From assembly GCA_038277395.1 (NCBI GenBank), contig CM076197.1, positions 97,681,442 to 97,745,441 on the forward strand: a stretch of DNA of 64,000 nt. The letters run 5' to 3'. Of the stretch, positions 33,581 through 46,800 are shown piece after piece. The position numbers were made by a program, and so were the translations under genes. The notes beneath the pieces are model-generated. The model was given only the letters and a program-made list of their open reading frames with translations, was not told where the DNA came from and ran no database searches. Source of the stretch: Dryocosmus kuriphilus (lineage: Eukaryota > Arthropoda > Insecta > Hymenoptera > Cynipidae). Each line of letters starts with the position of its first letter. Within the stretch, counting starts at the first letter, position 1.

Positions 33581-34361
33581 GGGGTAATACCACTCTAGCG
33601 GCCGAAAAAAAGCCTAACTTTGACAATTTATTGCGGGAGTATTGGAAAAGGAATAATATTTATTTTTAGGGGGTTCATTTAACACATATTGAAGTATGAA
33701 AAAAAAATTTTTATTATTTTTTTTATGACAAATGGCGGCGCTATATCAAATCTACAGAAAGAAGTTTTTTTAAAGGTGCTCCGCGAGCGTACCAATTCCT
33801 CGAAAACTGTGAGAGCTGGAACAAAAATAAAAACATTTCTTAAAACTACATACTATTATCTAGAGAAGCACGTAGAATTTTTTTTTATATCAATTTTTTT
33901 AGAAGTTGTGCACTTCCGAACAAAACGTATGAATTTTTGGCCAAAAAAAGAGTAGTAAATTGTTGATAAAAAAAGCAATTTTCAACAAATTAAAAAACGG
34001 CTATGCAGTTATTTGCAGAATATACTTGTGAAGCTACTGTAAAAATTACAAGTCGATCCATGCAATGGTGTATTAGTGCACCCTGGTGAATTTCTGATGA
34101 TTCACAGGGAACTATTGCTCTATAAGTAACAGAATTCGGAGAGGTAGGAGCACTACAAAGTCGATAAATCAGAGCGCACCGCGTGTGTGACTCAGCCCCC
34201 ACGGCGGGCGCTCCGAGACGCTGCGGAAAAATCGAGAATTGACCCTTTTAAAAGTTTTATTTCTGTATAAAACCAATTGAATATTGTTTTTATGATCCTA
34301 AAGCATAGTTTAAGCAAAAAAAAAAATCGATTTTTTGAAAATCCTAGAGTGGTGTTACCCC
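33581..34361. mobile_element. 781 bp non-autonomous element with TTAA target duplication
   Basis: The left end reads TTAA|GGGGTAATACCACTCTAG and the right end CTAGAGTGGTGTTACCCC|TTAA. The ~18 bp TIR has one mismatch, and the TTAA duplication is exact. TTAA targets are typical of piggyBac and Kolobok superfamilies; the GGGG start and lack of a transposase do not decide between them. Interior ORFs are short and unrecognised. Confidence 0.88.
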
Positions 34362-34365
34362 TTAA

Positions 34366-35314
34366 TATAATCACGCGTATTATTTGAATTACATTTTTAT
34401 TATGTATTTTGCAATGTTTGAGATGTGAGTAAAAAATGTTATCACCCGGTTTGTAGATTGAAGTGAACACGGTTGCATCGAGGGTTGGCAGTATGCACAA
34501 ATTGGTTATCAAAGGATATTACCGTATGCGGCGAAACCGATACTCGATTCGACGTGTCGACGTTAGTCTGCCTCAGCGCTACCCGATCTGCCTCAGTTGA
34601 AAAGAAAAAGAGAAAATGTTTACACACACTTCGGCTCTATCGGATTTTTCACTTTCGGGGATGGCTTTTTATTAAATGCCCTTCCGCTGCAGCCGCGTCG
34701 CGATTCGATGCTTCAGCTAACCAGAAGGATACGAGAGGATGCTTTGATAATTAAATTCGCATCACCTCGTTCATATGCACTCGTCGATTCAACGATTATT
34801 CGCTTTTCTTGTTGTCTTTCTCCTCCACTCTTTTGCCACCGATTTCCCTATTAGATCTTCCACCTTTAAGCACATTCTGACAAAAGAAAAAAATTAATAA
34901 ATTTGTTGCTAATCGATTTTTATAAGTTATTAAGCATAATATTAAATGGTTCTAAATAACAGGTTCGGGAACTTATAAAAATTAAAAGAAATGTAGAAAT
35001 AGGCGCAATAAGTTAGATACACAATTATAGTTTCAAATCGGCCTAATTTTTACGCTTCTAGGTTGAAATGTTTCTTCGAAAGCTACGAAATACTAATGGA
35101 ACTTGATTTGTTTTCAGGAAGCAAAATAATACCATTAACTCGATTTAAAGTTAACCCTGAATGACAGTCTTATTCTTTTAAAAGAATATTGCTTTGTTTT
35201 AGATGTTTAAGTTTTGCAAATTTTCACTTTAAAAAAGCTTTGCCTTTTTCAATAAATAAATATTTTTACTATTTGTTATACATTTTAAATTTGTAATCAA
35301 ATCACGAGTAGTTC
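34366..35314. other. unique sequence, no supported gene
   Basis: A GC-richer stretch (34440-34860) has overlapping ORFs on both strands with no recognised domain. Confidence 0.35.
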
Positions 35315-36115
35315 AATTTTTACATTCTCATCAGAAAAGGTAATTAGATTTTTGTAAAATTTGACTTTCGCGGATTTCATGAAATCGCCACGTTTTGAGA
35401 CCTCCTGAATCCGAAAAAACGGATTTTACGACGGTGTCTGTCCGTCTGTTGTCGTCGACGTCGTTGTCATTGTCGTTGTCGTCGTTTGAGCCTGTTCCGA
35501 CGATAACTTTCGAAGGACTAATCGCATTGGATTGCGCTTCGGTACACTTGTTTAAGGGGTAAAAAGAAAGGAGGATTTCGTTAACCAGCGGTTTTTGACA
35601 AACGGTTGTTGTTTTATACATCAAAAACGGTAAAATTGTTCATATCAAAAAAATATACAAATTTTGTTCTAACCGTTTTTTGATAAAATGAACGGTTTTT
35701 GTTTTAATGAAGAAAACGCTATTAAAATTAAAAAACTCTGGTTTCCCGACAAAATATTCAAGATAAAAAAAATGGTAAAGAACATAGTTGTTCAATTTAA
35801 AAATATCTACAAATTTTCTTTTAAACATTTTTTGATAAAATGCACGGTTTTTGTTTTAATCAATAAAACGTTATTAAAAATCAAAAATATCAAATTTCCC
35901 GTTGAATTATGCAAGATACGGAAAAATGATAATAAACAAAGTTGTTTGCCTCAAAAATATTTACAAATTTGCTCTCTATCATTTTTTTGAGTAGACGCGT
36001 AGTTTTTGAGTTATTTGTGAAATATGTTATGAAATATAAATAAAACCACTTTTCAGCAAAACTATGCAAGATATGAGAAAATATTAACAAGCAGAATTGT
36101 TCACCTTGGAAAGAG
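35315..36115 (-). repeat. dispersed repeat family X, copy 3 (inverted)
   Basis: This is the family tail in reverse (CTCCTGAATCCGAAAAAACG, a GTCGTC/GTTGTC run at 35448-35488, GATAACTTTCGAAGGACTAA, ATTGGATTGCGCTT), followed by inverted sub-repeats with AACTATGCAAGATACGGAAA-type and GTTTTTGTTTTAAT segments. With copy 2 it brackets the receptor gene in opposite orientation. Confidence 0.65.
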
Positions 36116-36240
36116 CTGCAAAATTTATTTATAAGACTCATCGTCTTACTTTTAAGAATCGAAATCCTGTATTGTGAAAATTTGGAAAATCCCAAAAAAA
36201 CTTTACCAATCTACAATGTGTTTTAAAAAAAAATGTAATT

Positions 36241-36290
36241 ATCGAGCGCGAAGCGCGCGATGAGAATGTGCTCGCGAAGCGGGCAGATTT
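36241..36290. repeat. GAGCGCGAAGCGCGCGA motif
   Basis: A GC-rich, self-complementary 'GCGCGAAGCGCGC' followed by GCTCGCGAAGCGGGC stands in otherwise very AT-rich sequence. It can form a short GAA-capped hairpin. Its origin is unknown. Confidence 0.55.
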
Positions 36291-37433
36291 TTTAAGCTCT
36301 GAATTGTATAAATTTTAAATTGGACAATTTTCGATTGAAACTATATAATTCAATTTTTAACTTTTTAACTGTTACAAATTAAAAATCGTAAGAATTTAAA
36401 CGTTTAAATTGAAAACTGTACAACGTAAAAGACTAATTTACATTTCAAGTCCAAAATCACAAGCTAACGCTATATAATAGACAAATTAATATTCTAATTT
36501 TGACATTGCTCAATATTAAATTTTGGCCGCTACAATTTCAAACAATTCAATTTGCAAAGTTCCTAATGTAATCAGGTAATTTTTGAAAGAATATGTAAAG
36601 TATAATGTAAAATTTGCCAATTTGAACGGAGTAATTTGTAATAATACTATATTTTTAAACTTTAATTTTAAAATTCACAACATAAAATTGGTAGTGCTAT
36701 AAGGGGTTCAGTGTTGAAACAAAGATTCTTGAGAAATGAAAAAAAAAAATGAAAACTCCAAGAATCAAATCCGGACATCAAAGCTTGTTCGAGTTAACTT
36801 TTGTTTTTCATGTATAAGAATTTCGTTATTAGGGTTTGAATTTCTACATTAAAGAGGAATTTCAATTTTGATTTAATCTGAATTAAATTTTTTCATTTCA
36901 TTTTAAAATTTAGTCATATCAAGACACTGCATTTTAAATCGTTTTATTCGTGACTTAAACAGTTTTGAATTTCGAATCTTTCAAATATAAAATTGTGCAA
37001 TTATTTAAGATTGACGAATTTTTAGTGCAATATTTTTGAGTTGTTCCATTTTGAATGTTTTAAATATAAAAAATTATACATTTCAACTGATTCATTTAAA
37101 ATCCTAAGTTTGAAAAGAAATGCTGTCGGGATTTAACCATTTTTAAAGTTTTAAAATTTGAAATCGTAAAATTCTCAAAGTTCAATTCAAAATTTATTAT
37201 TTTTCGAGGGATTTTAAGATATTTGACTTTTCCTTTCGGAGTATAATAGACCTTTTCGTTCTCTTTTGGAATCTGCCAGAAAATTTTAAAACCGTTCAAA
37301 ATTTACAAAATGGCAGTGGTTTTTTTGAAAAGTTTGTAATCCATTTTTCTCAAAAAGGCTACGTTTATATATTTTTTTGAGTTTGTACTAATACATACAG
37401 TGGAAATATTCAATGAGAGTTTTACCTTTGGCC
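36291..37433. other. very AT-rich sequence with no gene
   Basis: Short, A/T-dominated phrases such as TTTAAATTGAAAA recur throughout. No ORF of interest is seen. Confidence 0.4.
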
Positions 37434-37950
37434 TGCGTCTTGGAGAAGAGAAAATATAATTCCTGTGTATTCAAAATAAAAATTTGTATTTTTTACAAAA
37501 TTGAGACGAGATACGAAAGAAGTCAAAAGAGAAAAGTTTTTCCTCTTGATAAGTTATAAAAAAGTTCTCTTGATACTTTTCTCCATCTTGCGTTGTTTTC
37601 GAAATTTTCGCTGAGATATGAATTGACTATAATTGTAATTTTCTCGAAACAATCAAATCTAAAATTTTGTAACAAGAATGTATTCAACTTCTAGATTTAC
37701 ACATTAAATTCTTGTTTCCAAATTTTAGAAAATTTTATTGTTTTGAGAAAATTACAATATTATAATCAACTTTATTCATATCTGAACTAAAATCTCGAAA
37801 ACAACGGAAGATAGGAAAAAGTATCAGAGATTTTTTTTGTAACTTTTCAAGGGGACTTTAAATTTTTTCGCACCTCGTCTCGATTTTATAAAAAATGTAA
37901 ATTTTTATTTTGCACAAACAGAAATTAAATGTTCTCTTTTCCAAGATGCG
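37434..37950. repeat. ~517 bp palindrome
   Basis: The left arm (TGCGTCTTGGAGAAGAGAAA, AAAATAAAAATTTGTATTTT, GAGACGAGATACGAA, GATACTTTTCTCCATCTTGC, GATATGAATTGACTATAATT) is mirrored by the right arm (AATTACAATATTATAATC, ATTCATATCTGAACT, AACGGAAGATAGGAAAAAGTATC, CGCACCTCGTCTCGATTTT, TTCTCTTTTCCAAGATGCG). The two arms cover nearly the whole element with a short centre near 37680-37720. There is no coding sequence. Confidence 0.8.
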
Positions 37951-40080
37951 GACAAAAAGAAAAAGAAAAATGATTTTAAAAAATTTCAGGAAAGTTATCG
38001 CCATTTTTTCAATTTTGAAATGATTTACAATTTTTCAGCCGATCTCAAAACAGAAACCAAAAGATCTATCGGACTCAAAAAGAAGATGTCAAATAACTAT
38101 ATTGGTTTAGATATAGCAACACTTACTAAAAAATGTTGACTAATTTTTGATAAAGTCACCTACTCTAAAAGTTCAAATACCCATAATTTTGTCAAAAAAA
38201 TTTGTTCATAAAATCTGTAGAATACGTGCTGTTGTCTAAAATCCCTTGAAAAAGAACATATTTTTTTCCGAAGCGTTTCTGTGACTTGAACATGCACAGC
38301 CCAGATTTGAAAATGAATTCGGCCCGAGCAATGATTGAATCATTTAAAATGTATTTAAAGTTATAAATTTATCCCTGGGAAGTTTAAAAATATATTACCT
38401 GCTAAAAATTAGGAATAAACAGATAGAGTAAATTATTTAATTGCTGGAAGTGAAAAGATAGTTGTACACTTTCCTTACAATATTTCCTGTTTTTAGGTGA
38501 TAATATTATAAATCAGCTGTAAAATGAAAACTCTATAAATCCTACAATTATTTATGATTTTTTGAATTTTTAAAACGTTAACTTTGTTTCTGAAATTTTG
38601 AGATCGTATTATAACCATAAGCTCTCTTCCTGTTTCTGAATCTGATTCTCGTTCTGCTTACACAATGGTGTAGGCATGAAGCCGAACATTAGACGAGGCA
38701 ATAATCAATGATCAGGCTAATTGAGTGGGATTGATCGCTTCGATAATAACGATACGCAGGTCGCAGATGGCAGAACGTGTGTACCTCGTGCATTAGTGGT
38801 GGATCATGACGCATAGCATAGGGCTTGGTCGGCACATCGTTTGGCAAAATTATTGGGTTGAGGCCTCATGGATGACCTATCGTCGATTCAACACTAACAA
38901 CAAGTACATACGTAATACCGTTCTTGCCAATCGAAGACCAATCGTTAAATCGTTACATCGTTACACCGAGTTCTCTCATTGACATAGATCTTGTTGTTAG
39001 AACCAAATAGCTGATGTCATCTTTTATGGTGAAGCCTTTGATTAAGGCGACACTTGAACATCATTAGTCTCCTTTAAAGAATCATAGAATTGATGAGACA
39101 CTGAAGAGAGTCGCTGTCACTTGCAATCAGTTTTTAATATCTAGATATATGTCATCTGAAACTCTCACGTGTTCTATTTCTCATCCTACTTAAGTATTAT
39201 TCAATTAAATCTTGTCAAAGGATTCTAACAAACTTTTACCAGAACAAACTAGAAATTTCCCTCAAACGCAATTGAGCTTTTAAAGATGTTTTGGAAAAAT
39301 TTGGAAAGATTTATTGAATTAAATAATTGACATGTTGTATAAGATGGATAAGTTTCGAGGATGGCGAAAGAGTTACTGAAGCAGTTCGTCCCGGTGAGAG
39401 GAGAGAGAAAGATGAGACTGGATTCAATGGCACAAAAGAGATCGGTAGCGGTTCGTACTTACGATCAAAGCATCAAAGAGTAAAACAATCCTGCATGACA
39501 GAGTAAAGAAGTAAAGCGCGTGCGAGACAACCAGTAACCGCGATATCCACCTGCCTTTCCGGAGACTGTGCACTCCAGTGGCCACGGAATCACGTCTATC
39601 CTTCTTCCAAGTGAAAAATCTTCATTGCCTTACTGGATTTCTCTTCCCGACTTTTGCCACATCCTGAACTCTGTAATGCGAGACCCGAGACATCGCTGAC
39701 GCACGTACCATTTTCCGTTTCCGTTCGTAACAAAGAGTTAATAATATAATACAAATATCAATTTCTTAATGATACTAAAGTAGCCAGCAAATGGGGTTTA
39801 TTATTGAAGGATATCAAGTTTTGGGATAATTTGTGTTGGAGTCGAAAAATATTCATTATGCATCAGTATAATTTAATAAATACATGGTACTTATTAGTTT
39901 ATTGTGCAAAAATTACAAAATGTTATTTTGTTTGGTATGAGCCGTCAAGTAATTAAAAAACATTTTTAAAATACATATTTGGGTGATTCTCCGCACAGCG
40001 CAAAACTTCAGCATCGCAATGTAAAAAAAAATCACAATATAAAATAAAATAAAATGTACGTATGATGTTCAGGATATATC
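37951..40080. other. non-coding; unique GC-richer block at 38640-39720
   Basis: 38640-39720 is less AT-rich and non-repetitive, with many short direct phrases but no domain-bearing ORF. A 40-codon ATG frame starts at 39363 (MAKELLKQFVPVRGERKMRL...). It is too short to call. Confidence 0.35.
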
Positions 40081-40195
40081 AGCCCTATCCGAATGCTCGA
40101 AAAATTATCGTCGCTTAAGTACTCCAACGTGAACTAATCCAACTGAGGGCGCGCCACATCCGTTGATCTCTAGTAAAGCATTGAGGCTTATAGGG
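40081..40195 (+). repeat. left inverted repeat of the THAP-array element
   Basis: It starts AGCCCTATCCGAATGCTCG. It matches the complement of 60065-60188 with scattered substitutions and small gaps. Confidence 0.8.
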
Positions 40196-40460
40196 AATTG
40201 TAAACAAAATTGCAAGATTTATTTATTAAATTAAGTTTTGGTGTTGTTTGCTGCTTTTTTTTATTTGAAAAATTGTAACCTAATGCCGATACTCTAAGTA
40301 GAAGTGCGTAGTTTCTTATAGTAAAACAAGTTATGTTTATAGTGAATTTGAACAGAATTGAAAGATTTATTCAATTAATTGTTTAGTATTGTTAGTGAAG
40401 AATATGAAAAAACGCATTTTTATATGAAACATTTAAATTTGACAATTTAACGCTGAAACT

Positions 40461-40895
40461 ATGGGGAGAAAGTGTGTAGTACTTTTTTGCAAGACAGGTT
40501 ATAAGTCGCAATCAAATCGCGGCAGAAATCAAAACTGTCAAAAGACAGAACTGGAAAATGAAAAAAATACCGAAAAGGGGGAAAAGTGTCTATTTTACGG
40601 TTCTAAATTATCCAGTAAGTATTAAAAATTGGCAAAAATCAATACCAAGGAAAGATTTTGAATTAAATAGTGGGCATTGAGTATGTGAGAGGCATTTTCA
40701 TCCTGAGCAAATTGTGAGGATTCGCGAAATGACAGATGGCCCGGGAAACGTTATTGCAGCAGTAAGTATTATATTTTTGATCTTTATTTATATAAGTACA
40801 AAAAATTTTATTTTAGACCCACAATCACCATTGTTAAAACTTTTTAGATGTCAAATAAAACTTCTGTTACTGCTGTTAGCTCATTTTCGGAGTGA
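40461..40895 (+). pseudogene. founder THAP-domain gene (unit 1), frameshifted and with nonsense codons
   Basis: ATG at 40461 starts MGRKCVVLFCKTGYKSQSN, the typical N-terminus of a THAP C2CH zinc finger, a sequence-specific DNA-binding domain (first pair C-x4-C). Near 40585 the frame must shift by one base to continue as TVLNYPVSIKNWQKSIPRKD with the conserved Trp and Pro. A TGA at 40678-40680 interrupts it, and VCERHFHPEQIVRI then supplies the C-x2-H pair. The exon ends GCAGCA|GTAAGT at 40761. A TTTTTAG acceptor at 40847 gives an 86-base intron in phase 0, and exon 2 reads MSNKTSVTAVSSFSE before a TGA at 40895. The gap between the metal-binding pairs is about 65 residues, longer than the usual 35-50. 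This is the only unit with the N-terminal half. It is non-functional as it stands. Confidence 0.75.
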
Positions 40896-43800
40896 AGAAA
40901 TTAGCTGACTTTAATAATAAAAATTTCTCAGTCAATTTTAATTTTAATTTTTCCCTTGAATGATATGAAAAAATCACAGTCAATCTTTTAATGTGAAAAA
41001 CGCATATATTATCATTTGAAAATTGGCAAAAATCAATACCAAGGAAAGATTTTGAATTAAATAGTGGACATGGCGTATGTGAGAGGCATTTTCATCCTGA
41101 GCAAATTGTGAGGATTCGCGAAGTAACAGATGGCCAGGGAAACGTTATTGCAGCAGTAAGTATTACATTTTTGATCTTTATTTATATAAGTACAAAAAAA
41201 TTTTATTTTAGACCCACAATCACCATTCTTAAAACTTTTTAGCTGTCACATTAAACTTCTGTTACTGCTGTTAGCTCATTTTCGGAGCGAAGAAATTAGC
41301 TGACTTCATTACTAAGAATTTCTCAGTCAATTTTAAATTTAATTTTTCCCTGAATGATATGAATAAAACACAGTCAATATTTTAATGTGAGAAATGCATA
41401 CATTATTATTTGAAAATTGGCAAAAAATCAATATCAAGGAAAGATTTTGAATTAAATAGTGGGCATGGCGTATGTGAGAGGCATTTTCATCCTGAGCAAA
41501 TTGTGTGGATTCGCCAAGTGACAGATGGCCAGGCAAACGTTATTGCAGCAGTAAGTATTACATTTTTGATCTTTATTTATAAAGTACCAAAGAATGGTAT
41601 CTTAGATCCACAATCACCATTGTGAAAACTTTTTAGATGTCAAATGAAACTTCTGTTACTGCTGTTAGCTCATTTTCGGAGCGAAGAAATCAGCTGACTT
41701 TATTACCAAAAATTTCTCAGTCAATTTTAATTTTTCCCTTGAACGATAAAAATAAAACACAGTCAATATTTTAATGTGAAAAATGCATATATTATCATTT
41801 GAAAATTGGCAAAAATCAATACCAAGGAAAGATTTTGAATTAAATAGTGGGCATGGCGTATGTGAGAGGCATTTTCAACCTGAGCAAATTGTGAGGATTC
41901 GCGAAGTAACAGATGGCCAGGGAAACGTTATTGCAGCAGTAAGTATTATATTTTTGATCATTATTTATATAAGTACAAAAAAATTTTATCTTAGACCTAC
42001 AATCACCATTGTGAAAACTTTTTAGATGTCAAATAAAACTTCTGTTACTGCTGTTAGCTCATTTTCGGACTGAAGAAATTAGCTGGCTTTATTACTAAAC
42101 ATTTCTCAGTCAATTTTAATTTTAATTTTTCCCTTGAATGATAAGAATAAAACACAGGGACAATATTTTAATGTGAAAAAACGCATATATTATCATTTGA
42201 AAATTGGCAAAAATCAATACCAAGGAAAGATTTTGAATTAAATAGCGGCATGGCGTATGTGAGAGGCATTTTCATCCTGAGCAAATTGTGAGGATTCGCG
42301 AAGTAACAGATGGTCAGGGAAACGTTATTGCAGCAGTAAGTATTACATTTTTGATCTTTATTTATATAAGTACAAAAAAATTTTATCTTAGACCTACAAT
42401 CACCACTGTGAAAACTTTTTAGATGTCAAATTAAACTTCTGTTACTGCTATTAGCTCATTTTCGGAGTGAAGAAATTAGCTGACTTCATTACTAAGAATT
42501 TCTCAGTCAATATTAAATTTAATTTTTCCCTGAATGATATGAATAAAACACAGTCAATATTTTAATGTGAGAAATGCATGCATTATTATTTGAAAATTGG
42601 CAAAAAATCAATACCAAGGAAAGATTTTGAATTAAATAGTGGGCATGGCGTATGTGAGAGGCATTTTCATCCTGAGCAAATTGTGAGGATACGGGAAGTG
42701 AAAGATGGCCAGGGAAACGTTATTGCAGCAGTAAGTATTATATTTTTGATCATTATTTATATAAGTACAAAGAAATTTTATCTTAGACCTACAATCACCA
42801 TTGTGAAAACTTTTTAGATGTCAAATTAAACTTCTGTTACTGCTGTTAGCTCATTTTCCGAATGAAGAAATTAGCTGACTTCATTACTAAGAATTTCTCA
42901 GTCAATTTTAATTTTAATTTTTCCCTTGAATGATATGAATAAAACACAGTCAATATTTTAATGTGAAAAACGCATATATTATATTTGAAAATTGTCAAAA
43001 ATCAATACCAAGGAAAGATTTTGAATTAAATAGTGGGCATGGCGTATGTGAGAGGCATTTTCATCCTGAGCAAATTGTGAGGATTCGCGAAGTAACAGAT
43101 GGTCAGGGAAACGTTATTGCAGCAGTAAGTATTATATTTTTGATCATTATTTATATATAAGTACAAAGAAATTTTATCTTAGACCTACAATCACCATTGT
43201 GAAAACTTTTTAGATGTCAAATTAAACTTCTGTTACTGCTGTTAGCTCATTTTCCGAGTGAAGAAATTAGCTGACTTCATTACTAAGAATTTCTCAGTCA
43301 ATTTTAATTTTAATTTTTCCCTTGAATGATATGAATAAAAACACAGTCAATATTTTAATGTGAAAAATGCATATATTATATTTGAAAATTGTCAAAAATC
43401 AATACCAAGGAAAGATTTTGAATTAAATAGTGGGCATGGCGTATGTGAGAGGCATTTTCATCCTGAGCAAATTGTGAGGATTCGCGAAGTAACAGATGGT
43501 CAGGGAAACGTTATTGCAGCAGTAAGTATTATATTTTTGATCATTATTTATATAAGTACAAAGAAATTTTATCTTAGACCTACAATCACCATTGTGAAAA
43601 CTTTTTAGATGTCAAATTAAACTTCTGTTACTGCTGTTAGCTCATTTTCGGAGTGAAGAAATTAGCTGACTTCATTACTAAGAATTTCTCAGTCAATTTT
43701 AAATTTAATTTTTCCCTGAATGATATGAATAAAACACAGTCAATATTTTAATGTGAGAAATGCATACATTATTATTTGAAAATTGGCAAAAAATCAATAC

Positions 43801-46800
43801 CAAGGAAAGATTTTGAATTAAATAGTGGGCATGGCGTATGTGAGAGGCATTTTCATCCTGAGCAAATTGTGAGGATTCGCGAAGTAACAGATGGTCAGGG
43901 AAACGTTATTGCAGCAGTAAGTATTATATTTTTGATCATTATTTATATAAGTACAAAGAAATTTTATCTTAGACCTACAATCACCATTGTGAAAACTTTT
44001 TAGATGTCAAATTAAACTTCTGTTACTGCTGTTAGCTCATTTTCCGAGTGAAGAAATTAGCTGACTTCATTACTAAGAATTTCTCAGTCAATTTTAATTT
44101 TAATTTTTCCCTTGAATGATATGAATAAAACACAGTCAATATTTTAATGTGAAAAACGCATATATTATATTTGAAAATTGGCAAAAATCAATACCAAGGA
44201 AAGATTTTGAATTAAATAGTGGGCATGGCGTATGTGAGAGGCATTTTCATCCTGAGCAAATTGTGAGGATTCGCGAAGTAACAGATGACCAGGGTAACGT
44301 TATTGCAGCAGTAAGTATTACATTTTTGATCTTTATTTATATAAGTACAAAAAAATTTTATCTTAGACCTACAATCACCATTGTGAAAACTTTTTAGATG
44401 TCAAATTAAACTTCTGTTACTGCTGTTAGCTCATTTTCCGAGTGAAGAAATTAGCTGACTTCATTACTAAGAATTTCTCAGTCAATTTTAATTTTAATTT
44501 TTCCCTTGAATGATATGAATAAAACACAGTCAATATTTTAATGTGAAAAACGCATATATTATATTTGAAAATTGGCAAAAATCAATACCAAGGAAAGATT
44601 TTGAATTAAATAGTGGGCATGGCGTATGTGAGAGGCATTTTCATCCTGAGCAAATTGTGAGGATTCGCGAAGTAACAGATGGCCAGGGAAACGTTATTGC
44701 AGCAGTATGTATTATATTTTTGATAATTATTTATATAAGTACAAAAAAATTTTATCTTAGACCTACAATCACCATTGTGAAAACTTTTTAGATGTCAAAT
44801 AAAACTTCTGTTACTGCTGTTAGCTCATTTTCGGACTGAAGAAATTAGCTGGCTTTATTACTAAAAATTTCTCAGTCAATTTTAATTTTAATTTTTCCCT
44901 TGAATGATAAGAATAAAACACAGACAATATTTTAATGTGAAAAACGCATATATTATCATTTGAAAATTGGCAAAAATCAATACCAAGGAAAGATTTTGAA
45001 TTAAATAGCGGCATGGCGTATGTGAGAGGCATTTTCATCCTGAGCAAATTGTGAGGATTCGCGAAGTAACAGATGGTCAGGGAAACGTTATTGCAGCAGT
45101 AAGTATTACATTTTTGATCTTTATTTATATAAGTACAAAAAAATTTTATCTTAGACCTACAATCACCACTGTGAAAACTTTTTAGATGTCAAATTAAACT
45201 TCTGTTACTGCTATTAGCTCATTTTCGGAGTGAAGAAATTAGCTGACTTCATTACTAAGAATTTCTCAGTCAATTTTAAATTTAATTTTTCCCTGAATGA
45301 TATGAATAAAACACAGTCAATATTTTAATGTGAGAAATGCATGCATTATTATTTGGAAATTGGCAAAAAATCAATACCAAGGAAAGATTTTGAATTAAAT
45401 AGTGGGTATGGCGTATGTGAGAGGCATTTTCATCCTGAGCAAATTGTGAGGATACGGGAAGTGAAAGATGGCCAGGGAAACGTTATTGCAGCAGTAAGTA
45501 TTACATTTTTGATCATTATTTATATAAGTACAAAGAAATTTTATCTTAGACCTACAATCACCATTGTGAAAACTTTTTCGATGTCAAATTAAACTTCTGT
45601 TACTGCTGTTAGCTCATTTTCCGAATGAAGAAATTAGCTGACTTCATTACTAAGAATTTCTCAGTCAATTTTAATTTTAATTTTTCCCTTGAATGATATG
45701 AATAAAACACAGTCAATATTTTAATGTAAAAAACGCATATATTATATTTGAAAATTGTCAAAAATCAATACCAAGGAAAGATTTTGAATTAAATAGTGGG
45801 CATGGCGTATGTGAGAGGCATTTTCATCCTGAGCAAATTGTGAGGATTCGCGAAGTAACAGATGGTCAGGGAAACGTTATTGCAGCAGTAAGTATTATAT
45901 CTTTGATCATTATTTATATAAGTACAAAGAAATTTTATCTTAGACCTACAATCACCATTGTGAAAACTTTTTAGATGTCAAATTAAACTTCTGTTACTGC
46001 TGTTAGCTCATTTTCCGAGTGAAGAAATTAGCTGACTTCATTACTAAGAATTTCTCAGTCAATTTTAATTTTAATTTTTCCCTTGAATGATATGAATAAA
46101 ACACAGTCAATATTTTAATGTGAAAAACGCATATATTATATTTGAAAATTGTCAAAAATCAATACCAAGGAAAGATTTTGAATTAAATAGTGGGCATGGC
46201 GTATGTGAGAGGCATTTTCATCCTGAGCAAATTGTGAGGATTCGCGAAGTAACAGATGGTCAGGGAAACGTTATTGCAGCAGTAAGTATTATATTTTTTG
46301 ATCATTATTTATATAAGTACAAAGAAATTTTATCTTAGACCTACAATCACCATTGTGAAAACTTTTTAGATGTCAAATTAAACTTCTGTTACTGCTGTTA
46401 GCTCATTTTCGGAGTGAAGAAATTAGCTGACTTCATTACTAAGAATTTCTCAGTCAATTTTAAATTTAATTTTTCCCTGAATGATATGAATAAAACACAG
46501 TCAATATTTTAATGTGAGAAATGCATACATTATTATTTGAAAATTGGCAAAAAATCAATACCAAGGAAAGATTTTGAATTAAATAGTGGGCATGGCGTAT
46601 GTGAGAGGCATTTTCATCCTGAGCAAATTGTGAGGATTCGCGAAGTAACAGATGGTCAGGGAAACGTTATTGCAGCAGTAAGTATTATATTTTTGATCAT
46701 TATTTATATAAGTACAAAGAAATTTTATCTTAGACCTACAATCACCATTGTGAAAACTTTTTAGATGTCAAATTAAACTTCTGTTACTGCTGTTAGCTCA

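Noticed and set aside
35331..35624. 97-codon ORF with an Asp/Asn run, and its relatives near 30174-30435
   Set aside because: The repeats' GAC/AAC run creates it; reading frames are not conserved among the three family X copies.
40762..40816. A 55-base intron ending at TTTTATTTTAG as the preferred intron of the THAP units
   Set aside because: It leads to immediate stops or a short tail, whereas the later TTTTTAG site gives an 86-base intron and an open second exon in several units.
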